In this document: positions 9,593 to 17,876 of the stretch, piece after piece
Layout: each line of letters opens with the position of its first letter
Position numbering within the stretch: position 1 is the first letter of the stretch
Assembly: GCF_042687825.1 (NCBI RefSeq)
Contig: NZ_JBHUQE010000008.1
Location: 62,001 to 126,000, forward strand
DNA from: Sedimentitalea sp042687825
Lineage (GTDB): Bacteria; Pseudomonadota; Alphaproteobacteria; Rhodobacterales; Rhodobacteraceae
Direction of reading: 5' to 3'
Length of the DNA: 64,000 bases
Notes under the pieces: generated by a model
What the model was told of the DNA's origin: nothing
Seen by the model: the letters and a program-made list of their open reading frames with translations, nothing else
The model's database searches: none
Program-made: the position numbers and the translations under genes

Positions 9593-9635
9593 CGTGCAAT
9601 CGGCAATAAGTAAATCTCTGGCTTTTCCTTCCGTG

Positions 9636-10322
9636 TCACGCCACCAGACGATAGCCACCGGATTCGGTGACCAGCAGCCGGGCATTCGAGGGGTCCGGCT
9701 CGATCTTTTGCCGCAGCCGATAGATATGCGTCTCCAGCGTGTGGGTGGTGACACCGGCATTGTAGCCCCAGACCTCGTGCAACAGCACGTCGCGCGCCAC
9801 AACGCCATCGGTCGAGCGATACAGGTACTTGAGAATGTTGGTTTCCTTTTCGGTCAGGCGGATCTTGCGCTCGTCCTCGGTGATCAACAGCTTCATCGCC
9901 GGCTTGAACGTATAGGGACCCAGGGTGAACACCGCGTCCTCGGATTGCTCGTGCTGGCGCAGCTGGGCCCGGATTCGCGCCAGCAGCACCGGAAACTTGA
10001 ACGGCTTGGTGACGTAGTCGTTGGCACCTGAATCCAGACCAAGAATGGTATCGGCGTCGCTGTCATGCCCGGTCAGCATCAGAATCGGTGCCTTGACCCC
10101 CTGTTTGCGCATCAGACGGCACAGTTCCCGGCCATCGGTGTCTGGCAGACCCACATCCAGGATGACGAGGTCGTACAGCGCTTCCTTGGTGCGTTCCATC
10201 GCGCCCTGGCCGTCGCCGGCCTCGAACACGTCGAAATCCTCGGTCATGATCAGTTGCTCGCTGAGTGCCTCGCGCAGGTCGTCATCATCATCAACCAACA
10301 AAATCTTCTTCAACTGCGCCAT
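9636..10322 (-). CDS. OmpR/PhoB-family response regulator (CenR-like)
   Basis: Two-component DNA-binding regulator of 228 residues. The receiver domain has an acidic cluster DDDDD (10-15), a phospho-acceptor in VILDVGLP (about D56) and the switch Lys in YVTKPFKF (about K106). The C-terminal winged helix is complete, with LTEKETNILKYLYR and the recognition region HTLETHIYRLRQKI. The ATG at 10322 follows AGGAGGA. No kinase gene is adjacent, as for essential orphan regulators such as CenR, which it recalls; that subfamily assignment is memory-based and unproven. It is divergent from ribA. Confidence 0.9.
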   Translation of the reverse strand: MAQLKKILLVDDDDDLREALSEQLIMTEDFDVFEAGDGQGAMERTKEALYDLVILDVGLPDTDGRELCRLMRKQGVKAPILMLTGHDSDADTILGLDSGANDYVTKPFKFPVLLARIRAQLRQHEQSEDAVFTLGPYTFKPAMKLLITEDERKIRLTEKETNILKYLYRSTDGVVARDVLLHEVWGYNAGVTTHTLETHIYRLRQKIEPDPSNARLLVTESGGYRLVA

Positions 10323-10416
10323 GGGCCGTCCTCCTGTGTTACCGATCAAAAATGTGTGCGCTTGCGTGAGGCGACAAGAGATGCTGCACCGCCTCACGCT
10401 GACGTGTCCGGATCAC

Positions 10417-10436
10417 AGGAATTGTTTCACATTCCT
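10417..10436. promoter_or_regulatory. Small dyad in the response regulator/ribA divergent region
   Basis: AGGAAT and ATTCCT arms separated by 8 nt, located 45 nt upstream of ribA and 95 nt from the divergent regulator start. It could be an operator for either gene or chance; no promoter hexamers could be assigned with confidence. Confidence 0.3.
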
Positions 10437-10480
10437 TCGCGGAAAGCTTAAGCAAGGCCAATTCTGAACGAAAGCACGAC

Positions 10481-11572
10481 ATGAGCCTTACGCCAGACAT
10501 TTCCGAGCTGTTGGCCCGCGCCCGGGCCGATCTGCGCATGGGCGTTCCGGTGGTGCTGACCGATGGGCAAGGCGCCCTGCTGGCGTTGGCTGCAGAAACC
10601 CTGACTGCGGCGCGTCTGTCAGATTTGCGCGGGCTTGGCGGGCATCCGGTCGTGGCAATCACCGCGCGCCGGGCCGAGACGCTGAAGGCGCGCGCCTATG
10701 ACGGTGATCTGGCCCGTGTGGTCATGCCCGACAGCGCCGTTGCCACCTGGGTCAGGGCCATTGCAGACCCGGCCGACGACCTGAATGCCCCGATGAAAGG
10801 ACCGCTTTCCACCCAGCGCCACGGCGGGGCCGAGCTGCACCGCACCGCCATCGCCCTGACCAAGGCGGCGCGGCTGCTGCCCGCCGCTGTCACCCTGGCC
10901 CTGGCGGATGGCGCCGGTTTCGCCGCGCGACACGGGCTGACCCTGATCGAAAGCGCCAACGCCGCCCCGCATCTGGCCGACCGCAGCCCGCTGCACGAGG
11001 TCGTCAGCGCCCGCCTGCCGATGCAGGTCTCCGAGGCCGGCCGGCTGCATGTCTTTCGCCCCGAGGATGGCGGCGAAGAGCATTACGCCGTCGAAATCGG
11101 CCGCCCGGACCGTGCTGCACCGGTGCTGGCAAGGCTGCATTCGGCCTGTTTCACCGGCGATCTGCTGGGCAGCCTGAAATGTGATTGCGGCCCGCAGTTG
11201 CGCGGCGCGCTGGCGCAGATGGGCACCGAGGGGGCCGGGGTGCTGCTGTATCTCAACCAGGAGGGGCGCGGCATCGGGCTGGCCAACAAGATGCGGGCCT
11301 ATTCGCTGCAGGATCAGGGATTTGACACGGTGCAGGCCAATCACCGGCTGGGGTTCGAGGATGACGAGCGCGATTTCCGGCTGGGCTCGGATATCCTGAA
11401 ATCCATGGGGTTCTCCGCCGTCCGTCTGCTGACCAACAATCCCGCCAAGATCGCGATGATGGAAAAGACCGGCGTCGCCGTGGTCGAACGCGTGCCCCTG
11501 AAAGTCGGCGAAACCGCGCATAACACCGCCTATCTGGCGACCAAGGCGGCCAAGTCGGGCCATCTGCTGTGA
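10481..11572 (+). CDS. ribA: GTP cyclohydrolase II
   Basis: First enzyme of riboflavin synthesis, releasing formate and pyrophosphate from GTP. 363 residues, much longer than E. coli RibA (about 196). The catalytic half is C-terminal: zinc cysteines C223, C234 and C236 in SACFTG and LKCDCGPQL, then YLNQEGRGIGL. The N-terminal 170 residues look like a remnant of the 3,4-dihydroxybutanone-phosphate synthase domain (HRTAIALTKAA matches its late helix), but the acidic active-site motif is absent. Its stop overlaps the GTG start of the L,D-transpeptidase gene. Confidence 0.93.
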   Translation: MSLTPDISELLARARADLRMGVPVVLTDGQGALLALAAETLTAARLSDLRGLGGHPVVAITARRAETLKARAYDGDLARVVMPDSAVATWVRAIADPADDLNAPMKGPLSTQRHGGAELHRTAIALTKAARLLPAAVTLALADGAGFAARHGLTLIESANAAPHLADRSPLHEVVSARLPMQVSEAGRLHVFRPEDGGEEHYAVEIGRPDRAAPVLARLHSACFTGDLLGSLKCDCGPQLRGALAQMGTEGAGVLLYLNQEGRGIGLANKMRAYSLQDQGFDTVQANHRLGFEDDERDFRLGSDILKSMGFSAVRLLTNNPAKIAMMEKTGVAVVERVPLKVGETAHNTAYLATKAAKSGHLL

Positions 11573-12081
11573 GCCCGGCGGACATGATCCTGACACCCGG
11601 CGGTCTGCGGTTTCGTGGCCGGCTGTATCCCTGCAGCATCGGCAAGGGCGGCGTGACACCCGCCAAGCGCGAAGGCGACGCGGCGACGCCGGCGGGGACA
11701 CACCACATCACCGGGCTGCTCTATCGTCCCGACCGACTGGCCGCGCCGGCCCCCTGGGCGCAACCGATCGGGGCCTTTGATCTGTGGTCGGACGATGCCG
11801 CCGATCCGGAATACAACCACCGGGTCCGCGCGCCGCATGGCTATGGCCACGAACGCCTGCGCCGCGCCGATCCGCTATATGATCTGGTATTGCTCACCGA
11901 CTGGAACTGGCCCGCGGCGGTGCCAGGGCGCGGATCGGCGATCTTTGTGCATCAATGGCGCCGCCCGGGCTATCCCACCGAGGGCTGCATCGCCCTGACG
12001 CGTGCCGACCTGCTCCGGATCGCCCGTCGCGCCGTGCCGGGCACCCGGCTGATCGTGCCGCATGGCGCGGGCCGCCGCTGA
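11569..12081 (+). CDS. L,D-transpeptidase (YkuD) family protein
   Basis: YkuD-fold protein of 170 residues. The catalytic motif is complete: H128 in IFVHQW and nucleophile C140 in TEGCIAL. Such enzymes make 3-3 peptidoglycan cross-links or attach proteins to the wall. This one has no recognisable signal peptide, as is common for the small YafK/YkuD-like Rhodobacterales members. The start is GTG inside the ribA stop (GTGA overlap), so translation is probably coupled. Confidence 0.85.
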   Translation: MSPADMILTPGGLRFRGRLYPCSIGKGGVTPAKREGDAATPAGTHHITGLLYRPDRLAAPAPWAQPIGAFDLWSDDAADPEYNHRVRAPHGYGHERLRRADPLYDLVLLTDWNWPAAVPGRGSAIFVHQWRRPGYPTEGCIALTRADLLRIARRAVPGTRLIVPHGAGRR

Positions 12082-12099
12082 CCCGCCTTTGGTTTTGTT

Positions 12100-12762
12100 T
12101 CAGACGGGCGTGGCGGGGGTGCGCGCGCCAAAGATCGCCGAACCGACGCGGATATGGGTCGCCCCCAAAGCGATGGCGGTTTCGAAATCGCCGCTCATGC
12201 CCATCGACAGACCGGTCAGACCGTTGCGCTCGGCGATGCTGGCCAACAGGGCGAAATGCAGCGCCGGCTCGTCGTCCACCGGCGGGATGCACATCAATCC
12301 GCGCAGCGGCAGGTCCAGCCCCCGGCATTCGGCCACCAGATCGTCGGTATCGGCCGGCAACACACCGGCCTTTTGCGCCTCTTCACCGGTATTGACCTGG
12401 ATGAACAGATCGGGACAGGCGCCGCGTTCTTGCGCCAATCGGGCGAGGGTTCGGGCCAGCTTGGGCCGGTCCACGGTGTGGATGGCGTCGCACAGTTCAA
12501 CCGCCTGACGCGCCTTGTTGGTCTGCAACGGACCGATCAGGTGCAGGTCGATGCCGTCAAATCGCTGGCGGAAATCCGGCCACTTGCCTGCCGCCTCCTG
12601 CACCCGATTCTCACCAAAGCATCGGTGTCCCTGCTGCAGCACCGCCTCGACCCTGTCCAGGGACTGCACCTTGGAAACGGCGATCAGCCTCACCGACCCG
12701 GGCGCGCGCCCGGCAGCCGATTCGGCGGCGGCCACACGTGTCATGATCTCTTGCAGCGGCAT
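12100..12762 (-). CDS. YggS-family PLP homeostasis protein
   Basis: Single-domain alanine-racemase-fold protein of 220 residues that binds pyridoxal phosphate and buffers the free PLP pool. Family marks are LIAVSK with the PLP-binding lysine at about K31, FGENRVQEA, HLIGPLQTNK, QVNTGEE, and the C-terminal SMGMSGDF and THIRVGSAIFG phosphate-binding loops. AGAGGAG precedes the ATG. It is convergent with the L,D-transpeptidase gene (18-nt gap). Confidence 0.94.
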   Translation of the reverse strand: MPLQEIMTRVAAAESAAGRAPGSVRLIAVSKVQSLDRVEAVLQQGHRCFGENRVQEAAGKWPDFRQRFDGIDLHLIGPLQTNKARQAVELCDAIHTVDRPKLARTLARLAQERGACPDLFIQVNTGEEAQKAGVLPADTDDLVAECRGLDLPLRGLMCIPPVDDEPALHFALLASIAERNGLTGLSMGMSGDFETAIALGATHIRVGSAIFGARTPATPV

Positions 12763-12808
12763 CCGGTCTCCTCTGGCAATCTGGACTCACAGAAACACCA
12801 GACCGCAG

Positions 12809-12842
12809 AAAAAGAAAAGGGCGGACCCCGAAAGGTCCGCCC
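12809..12842 (-). terminator. Rho-independent terminator of the porin gene
   Basis: Nine-bp stem GGGCGGACC / GGTCCGCCC with a 6-nt loop (12819-12842), followed in the minus direction by a T-rich tail (TTTTCTTTTT). It starts 27 nt after the porin stop. Confidence 0.92.
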
Positions 12843-12869
12843 GATTACTTAGCCTAAACGTGGTTCAGC

Positions 12870-13949
12870 TTAGAAGCTGAAGTACACACCAGCCTGAACT
12901 TCGGTGTTGTCGGCGGCGCTTTCGGTCGCACCGGCAACAAAGGTCGCACCACCGCCCAGATCGTACTGGTAGTTGATGCCGAAGGAGGTGCCGTCCATGC
13001 CGTTGGCGGCTGCACCCAGAGTACCGGCGGCAGTGCCGTTGGCGGCAGCGGTCAGTGCGCTGTCAACATCGGTGCTGTTCACCCAGACCAGGATGTTGCT
13101 GGCGGCGCCCAGGTCAAAGTTGCCTTCGACGGTGACACTGTCGGCCACATCGGTCGAACCGTAGGCGACTTTCGCACCGAACTGACCCCAGTCAGCGCCG
13201 GCGGCCAGGAAGTACAGGCCGTCGTTCGGGTCGAACACGGTGCCGTTGGCTGCGGTCACGGTGGCGGTGTTGTCTGCGCCCTGATAGGCACCGGTCACAT
13301 AGTAGTCACCAAAGCTGTAGGTCAGCATGATGGCGGTGCGCTCTTCGCCGCCGGCCGAACCGGCCACGGTGCCACCGTTACGCTGCGAGTACGAGATGTG
13401 GCCGGTGAAACCGCCAACAGTGTACAGAGCTTCGACGCCGTTGCTGCCTGCACCGGTGGAGTCGTAGTTGTCAAAGTTAAAGCGGGTGCCGCCGGTCCAG
13501 GTACCACCAGCATTCACGGTCAGCGACTTGATGGCCAGCGACTGGAAGCCTTGACCGTCGATGCCGGTGCCGGCCGAACGGGTGCCGGTTGCGTACAGGC
13601 CGGGTGCGTTGTCGATCGCGCCCAGGATGTTGCCGACGTTGACCAGCAGGCCGCCGTAGGTCACGCCAAAGCGTGCGCCGTTGAACACTGCGCCGCCGGC
13701 AACGCCGTCACGGCTTTCTGCCTGGGCACGGTAGCGGGCGTTGAAGCCAACACCGCCGTCGGTTTCGGCCGACATGTCGAACTGCAGACGCAGACGCGAC
13801 GTGATGTTGGTTTCGGACCGGCCAACGACGTTCTTGTTGGCTTCGTTGTAGTCCAGGCCGAAGCGGCCATAGCCGCTCAGACGAACGTCTGCTGCGGCGA
13901 CGCTTGCGGTCGCGATCAGAGCAGTCGTTGCAAAGAGAACCTTTTTCAT
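12870..13949 (-). CDS. Gram-negative outer-membrane porin
   Basis: General diffusion porin of 359 residues in the Rhodobacter-type family. It has a clear signal peptide (MKKVLFATTALIATASVAAA) followed by the first strand VRLSGYGRFGLDY, alternating amphipathic strands throughout, and a C-terminal Phe (VQAGVYFSF) as needed for BAM recognition. Ala/Gly/Thr-rich and cysteine-free. The ATG at 13949 follows GAGGGA. It has its own strong terminator and no co-directional neighbour close by, so it is probably monocistronic and highly expressed. Confidence 0.93.
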   Translation of the reverse strand: MKKVLFATTALIATASVAAADVRLSGYGRFGLDYNEANKNVVGRSETNITSRLRLQFDMSAETDGGVGFNARYRAQAESRDGVAGGAVFNGARFGVTYGGLLVNVGNILGAIDNAPGLYATGTRSAGTGIDGQGFQSLAIKSLTVNAGGTWTGGTRFNFDNYDSTGAGSNGVEALYTVGGFTGHISYSQRNGGTVAGSAGGEERTAIMLTYSFGDYYVTGAYQGADNTATVTAANGTVFDPNDGLYFLAAGADWGQFGAKVAYGSTDVADSVTVEGNFDLGAASNILVWVNSTDVDSALTAAANGTAAGTLGAAANGMDGTSFGINYQYDLGGGATFVAGATESAADNTEVQAGVYFSF

Positions 13950-14254
13950 CGTTTTTCCCTCGGTTTCAAAACATAAGCCCAAACCGGGGAATCCGGCGTG
14001 GGTATGAACAGGGGTTTCGCTCTTTCCGTCCCGTTTTGGCAAGAGGCCGCGGCGGGACGCGTCGCAATGTCGTGCCAGATGGTGCAGCTTTGCCACAGTT
14101 CCGGTCGGCGCCACGGTGGGGAAAAACGCATCGCAATCCGAACGCCTGGCCGCCGGGATGACCACCGAACAGGTGCCCGGTACCGGGACTAAGGTCTTGC
14201 CCACCCGAGTCGGCTTGGGTAGGAACCTGTGGAACACTGTTTCAGGATTAGGTG
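13950..14254. other. Divergent porin / DUF3576 regulatory region
   Basis: 305 bp between the porin and the lipoprotein gene. No gene is apparent. It contains a perfect 12-bp palindrome, CCCGGTACCGGG, at 14176-14187. I could not assign promoter hexamers confidently. Confidence 0.5.
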
Positions 14255-14764
14255 ATGACGCTGCATAAGGTCCTCAAGGTGACATTGGTCGTTTCGGTAT
14301 GCCTTGGCCTGGCGGCCTGCGGCGGCCGCCGGTCCCAGAATCGCGCCGCGCCCGAGAAACCGCCGCTGACGGATTTCGAAAGCCACACCGCCGCAACCGC
14401 CGGGTTCGCCAAAGAAACCGACTCGTCGTCGATCTGGGACGTCTTCGGCCCGAACAAGAACGACCAGACCGTCAACGTGAACCGATATCTTTGGTCGGCC
14501 TCGCTGGATGTGCTCAGCTTTCTGCCCGTGACTTCGGTCGACCCGTTCACCGGCGTGATTATCACCGGCTATGGCACCCCACCCGGCGGCGGCCGCTCGT
14601 ATCGCGCCACGGTGCATATCAAGGATCCGGCTCTGGACGCCCGGTCGCTCAGCGTCGCCCTGCACAGCCGGGGCGGACCGGTCAGCGCCGCCACGACCCG
14701 CGCGGTCGAGGATGCGATCCTGTCCCGCGCCCGGCAGATGCGGGTCCGCGACAGCAGGCTCTGA
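14255..14764 (+). CDS. DUF3576 family lipoprotein
   Basis: Predicted lipoprotein of 169 residues. A hydrophobic signal is followed by the lipobox LAAC with the acylated Cys at about residue 22. The central part has the DUF3576 hallmarks SSIWDVFG and NRYLWSASLDVLSFLP, then GGVIITGYG-like and a C-terminal RAVEDAILSRARQMR helix. A GTG codon directly precedes the ATG; I chose the ATG. Function is not established for the family. The order DUF3576-leuS-lptE-holA suggests an envelope link. Confidence 0.88.
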   Translation: MTLHKVLKVTLVVSVCLGLAACGGRRSQNRAAPEKPPLTDFESHTAATAGFAKETDSSSIWDVFGPNKNDQTVNVNRYLWSASLDVLSFLPVTSVDPFTGVIITGYGTPPGGGRSYRATVHIKDPALDARSLSVALHSRGGPVSAATTRAVEDAILSRARQMRVRDSRL

Positions 14765-14792
14765 GGCCGGCCACGCACACAAACCATCAGGG

Positions 14793-14816
14793 CGCCGGGT
14801 TCTTGCCCGGCGTTTT
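14793..14816 (+). terminator. Terminator-like hairpin just upstream of leuS
   Basis: Seven-bp stem CGCCGGG / CCCGGCG with a 6-nt loop, followed by TTTTC. It lies 28 nt after the DUF3576 stop and ends 20 nt before the leuS ATG, so it could end the lipoprotein transcript or attenuate leuS. Confidence 0.65.
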
Positions 14817-14836
14817 CAGTCAAAGGACCGCTCTTC

Positions 14837-17398
14837 ATGTCGCGCTATTCGGCCGCAGAAATCGAAACGAAATGGCAACAGGCCTGGGACAAGGCCGGGA
14901 TCTTCACCGCCAGCCGCGCCGAAGACCGCCCGAAATACTATGTGCTGGAAATGTTCCCCTACCCGTCCGGGCGCATCCACATGGGGCATGTGCGCAACTA
15001 CACCATGGGCGACGTGATCGCGCGCTACAAGATGTCGACCGGGCATAACGTGCTGCACCCGATGGGCTGGGACGCCTTTGGCATGCCGGCGGAAAACGCC
15101 GCCATGGCGATCGGCGGCCACCCCAAGACTTGGACCTATGACAATATCGCCGACATGCGCGCCCAGATGAAGCCGCTGGGCCTGTCGATCGACTGGTCGC
15201 GCGAATTCGCCACCTGCGATCCGGAATATTACGGCCAGCAGCAGGCGCTGTTTCTCGACATGCTCGACGCCGGCCTTGTCTATCGCAAGAACGCGGTGGT
15301 GAACTGGGACCCGGTCGACATGACGGTTCTGGCCAACGAGCAGGTGATCGACGGCAAGGGCTGGCGCTCGGGCGCCGATGTGGAACGGCGTGAACTGACG
15401 CAGTGGTTCTTTCGCATCTCGGACATGGCCGACGAACTGCTGGCCGCGCTGGACGGGCTGGACAACTGGCCCGCCAAGGTGCGCCTGATGCAGGAGAACT
15501 GGATCGGCAAGTCGCGCGGGCTGCAGATGGGCTTTGCCCTTAGCACGCCGGCGCACGGGTTCGATGCGATCGAGGTCTATACCACCCGCCCCGACACCTT
15601 GGCCGGGGCCAGTTTCATGGCCCTGTCCACCGATCACCCGCTGTCGCGCGCGCTGGAGGGCGACAACCCGGACCTGGCCGCGTTCAACGCCGAATGCCGC
15701 AAGATGGGCACGTCCGAGGCCGATCTGGAAAAGGCCGAGAAACGCGGCTTTGACACCGGCCTGACAGTGGCGCATCCGCTCTATCCGGGCCGCACCCTGC
15801 CGGTCTGGGTGGCCAATTTCGTGCTGATGGATTACGGCACCGGCGCGGTCTTTGCCTGCCCGGCCCATGACCAGCGAGACCTTGATTTTGCACGAAAATA
15901 TGGTCTGGACGTCATCGACACCTTTGTCGCTCTGGACGATGACTCGCGGGTCGGAAACACCGCCTTTGTGCCGCCCAAAACCGAACAGGTGCGCTGGATC
16001 AACCAGCCCGCCGGGCTGGATGTCGCCACCGGGCAACAGGCCATCGACGCCACCATCGACTGGGCCGAACGACAGGGCCTGGGCACAGGCAAGACCCAGT
16101 ATCGCCTGCGCGATTGGGGTCTTTCCCGCCAGCGCTATTGGGGCTGCCCGATTCCGGTGGTGCATTGCGACGGCTGCGGCGTCGTGCCCGAGAAGAAAGA
16201 GAACCTGCCCGTGCGCCTGCCCGATGACGTGACCTTCGATGTGCCCGGCAACCCGCTGGACCGGCACCCGACCTGGCGCGACTGCGCCTGCCCGTCCTGC
16301 GGCGCGCCGGCCCGGCGGGAAACCGACACGATGGACACGTTTGTCGACTCAAGCTGGTATTTCGCCCGGTTTACCGCGCCGCGCGCCGAGACCCCCACCG
16401 ATCTGGCCGAGGCGGAATACTGGATGAATGTCGACCAGTATATCGGCGGCATCGAGCACGCGATTCTGCATCTGCTGTATTCGCGGTTCTTTGCCCGGGC
16501 CATGCAGATCACCGGGCATCTGCCGGCAAAGGCCATCGAACCGTTTGACGCGCTGTTCACCCAGGGCATGGTCACCCACGAGATCTATGTCACCCGCGAC
16601 GAACGCGACCGACCGGTCTATCACCTGCCCGAGGATATCGAATGGCACGAAAGCGGCGCCCGGCTGGGCGCCACCGGCCAGCCGGTCACGGTGATTCCCT
16701 CGGCCAAGATGTCGAAATCAAAAAAGAACGTCGTCGATCCGGTCAACATCATTTCGGCCTATGGCGCCGATACCGCGCGCTGGTTCGTGTTGTCCGACAG
16801 CCCGCCCGAGCGCGATGTGGAATGGACCGCATCGGGCGCCGAAGCCGCCCACAAGCACCTGACCCGGGTCTGGAACCTGTGCGACCGGATCGCCGCGATG
16901 GACGCGGATGCGCCCGGTCAAGGCGATCAGGACCTGCTGCGCGAGATGCACAAGACGATTCGCGACGTGACGCTGGGCATCGAGACATTCGGGTTCAACG
17001 CGGCCATCGCACGGCTTTATGCCTTTACCAACACGCTGGCGAAATCCAAAGCCGGGGCAATGGCGCAGAAACAGGCGATCATGGCGCTGGCGCAACTGAT
17101 GTCGCCGATGACCCCGCATCTGTCCGAGGACATCTGGGCGCATCAGGGCGGCCAGGGGCTGATCGCCACAGCGCCGTGGCCGGTGGCGGACGAAACGATG
17201 CTGGTGGACGACACGATCACCCTGCCGATCCAGATCAACGGCAAGCGCCGCGCCGAGATCAACGTGCCCAAGGACATGCCCAAGGACCAGGTCGAAGAGA
17301 CCGCGCTGGCCATGGATGCGGTGCAGAAGGTGCTGAACGGCGCGGCCCCGAAAAAGGTGATCGTCGTGCCGGGCCGGATCGTCAATGTCGTGGTTTGA
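14837..17398 (+). CDS. leuS: Leucyl-tRNA synthetase
   Basis: Class Ia aminoacyl-tRNA synthetase of 853 residues that charges tRNA-Leu. The HIGH-type motif is in YPSGRIHMGHVRNY near residue 45 and the KMSKS loop is AKMSKSKKN near residue 625. The CP1 editing domain (TTRPDTLAG, then DYGTGAVFACPAHDQRD) is complete. A zinc-like HCDGCGVVP cluster is followed by a second CPSCGAP pair. The length is normal for bacterial LeuRS. The stop overlaps the lptE start by 14 nt. Confidence 0.98.
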   Translation: MSRYSAAEIETKWQQAWDKAGIFTASRAEDRPKYYVLEMFPYPSGRIHMGHVRNYTMGDVIARYKMSTGHNVLHPMGWDAFGMPAENAAMAIGGHPKTWTYDNIADMRAQMKPLGLSIDWSREFATCDPEYYGQQQALFLDMLDAGLVYRKNAVVNWDPVDMTVLANEQVIDGKGWRSGADVERRELTQWFFRISDMADELLAALDGLDNWPAKVRLMQENWIGKSRGLQMGFALSTPAHGFDAIEVYTTRPDTLAGASFMALSTDHPLSRALEGDNPDLAAFNAECRKMGTSEADLEKAEKRGFDTGLTVAHPLYPGRTLPVWVANFVLMDYGTGAVFACPAHDQRDLDFARKYGLDVIDTFVALDDDSRVGNTAFVPPKTEQVRWINQPAGLDVATGQQAIDATIDWAERQGLGTGKTQYRLRDWGLSRQRYWGCPIPVVHCDGCGVVPEKKENLPVRLPDDVTFDVPGNPLDRHPTWRDCACPSCGAPARRETDTMDTFVDSSWYFARFTAPRAETPTDLAEAEYWMNVDQYIGGIEHAILHLLYSRFFARAMQITGHLPAKAIEPFDALFTQGMVTHEIYVTRDERDRPVYHLPEDIEWHESGARLGATGQPVTVIPSAKMSKSKKNVVDPVNIISAYGADTARWFVLSDSPPERDVEWTASGAEAAHKHLTRVWNLCDRIAAMDADAPGQGDQDLLREMHKTIRDVTLGIETFGFNAAIARLYAFTNTLAKSKAGAMAQKQAIMALAQLMSPMTPHLSEDIWAHQGGQGLIATAPWPVADETMLVDDTITLPIQINGKRRAEINVPKDMPKDQVEETALAMDAVQKVLNGAAPKKVIVVPGRIVNVVV

Positions 17399-17876
17399 CC
17401 GCCGCGCGCTGCTGGCGCTGCCGTTGGCTGCGGCGGTGGCCGCCTGCGGCTTTCAGCCGGTCTATGCACCCGGCGGCACCGGCGGGCAGTTGCATGGCAA
17501 GATCCGGGTCGATGCGCCCGAGGGCGTCAACACCTATCTGCTGGTGCGCCGGCTCGAGGAACAGCTGGGCCGGGCACAGGCGCCTGATTATCGTCTGTCC
17601 ATCGTTCTGGCGACGGGCCTGCAGGGACAGGCGATCACCGCCTCGGGCGATATCACGTTTTACAGCGTGCTTGGCTCGGCCGAATACACCCTGCGCCGCC
17701 TTGCGGACGAGCAGGTCGTCGCCACCGGCACGGTCGACAATTTCACCGGTTATTCCGCCACCGGCTCGACCGCCGAAACGCTGGCCGCGCAGCGCGACGC
17801 GCGTGAACGGCTGATGGTGATTCTGGCCGACCAGATCGCCCGCGAGCTATATGTCACTGCGGACCTGACCGAATGA
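17385..17876 (+). CDS. lptE: LPS-assembly lipoprotein LptE
   Basis: Outer-membrane lipoprotein of 163 residues that plugs the LptD barrel in LPS export. A short signal ends in the lipobox VAAC (Cys at about residue 21), followed by GFQPVY, the typical LptE start. The C-terminal helix QRDARERLMVILADQIARELYVTA also matches the family. It sits between leuS and holA with overlaps at both ends (14 nt and 4 nt), the conserved proteobacterial arrangement. Confidence 0.92.
   Translation: MSWFDRRALLALPLAAAVAACGFQPVYAPGGTGGQLHGKIRVDAPEGVNTYLLVRRLEEQLGRAQAPDYRLSIVLATGLQGQAITASGDITFYSVLGSAEYTLRRLADEQVVATGTVDNFTGYSATGSTAETLAAQRDARERLMVILADQIARELYVTADLTE

Larger units (their letters stand above)
9253..9635. 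other. Intergenic region with terminator and possible small ORF
   Basis: 383 bp between xthA and the response-regulator gene, both on the minus strand. The left part is G+C-rich with no convincing gene. It contains the intrinsic terminator at 9453-9482 and, on the plus strand, a 29-codon frame at 9503-9592 with an unusually good Shine-Dalgarno; both are listed separately. Confidence 0.6.

Noticed and set aside
14816..16267. 483-codon open frame opposite leuS
   Set aside because: Antisense to an unmistakable leucyl-tRNA synthetase; composition typical of high-GC shadow frames.
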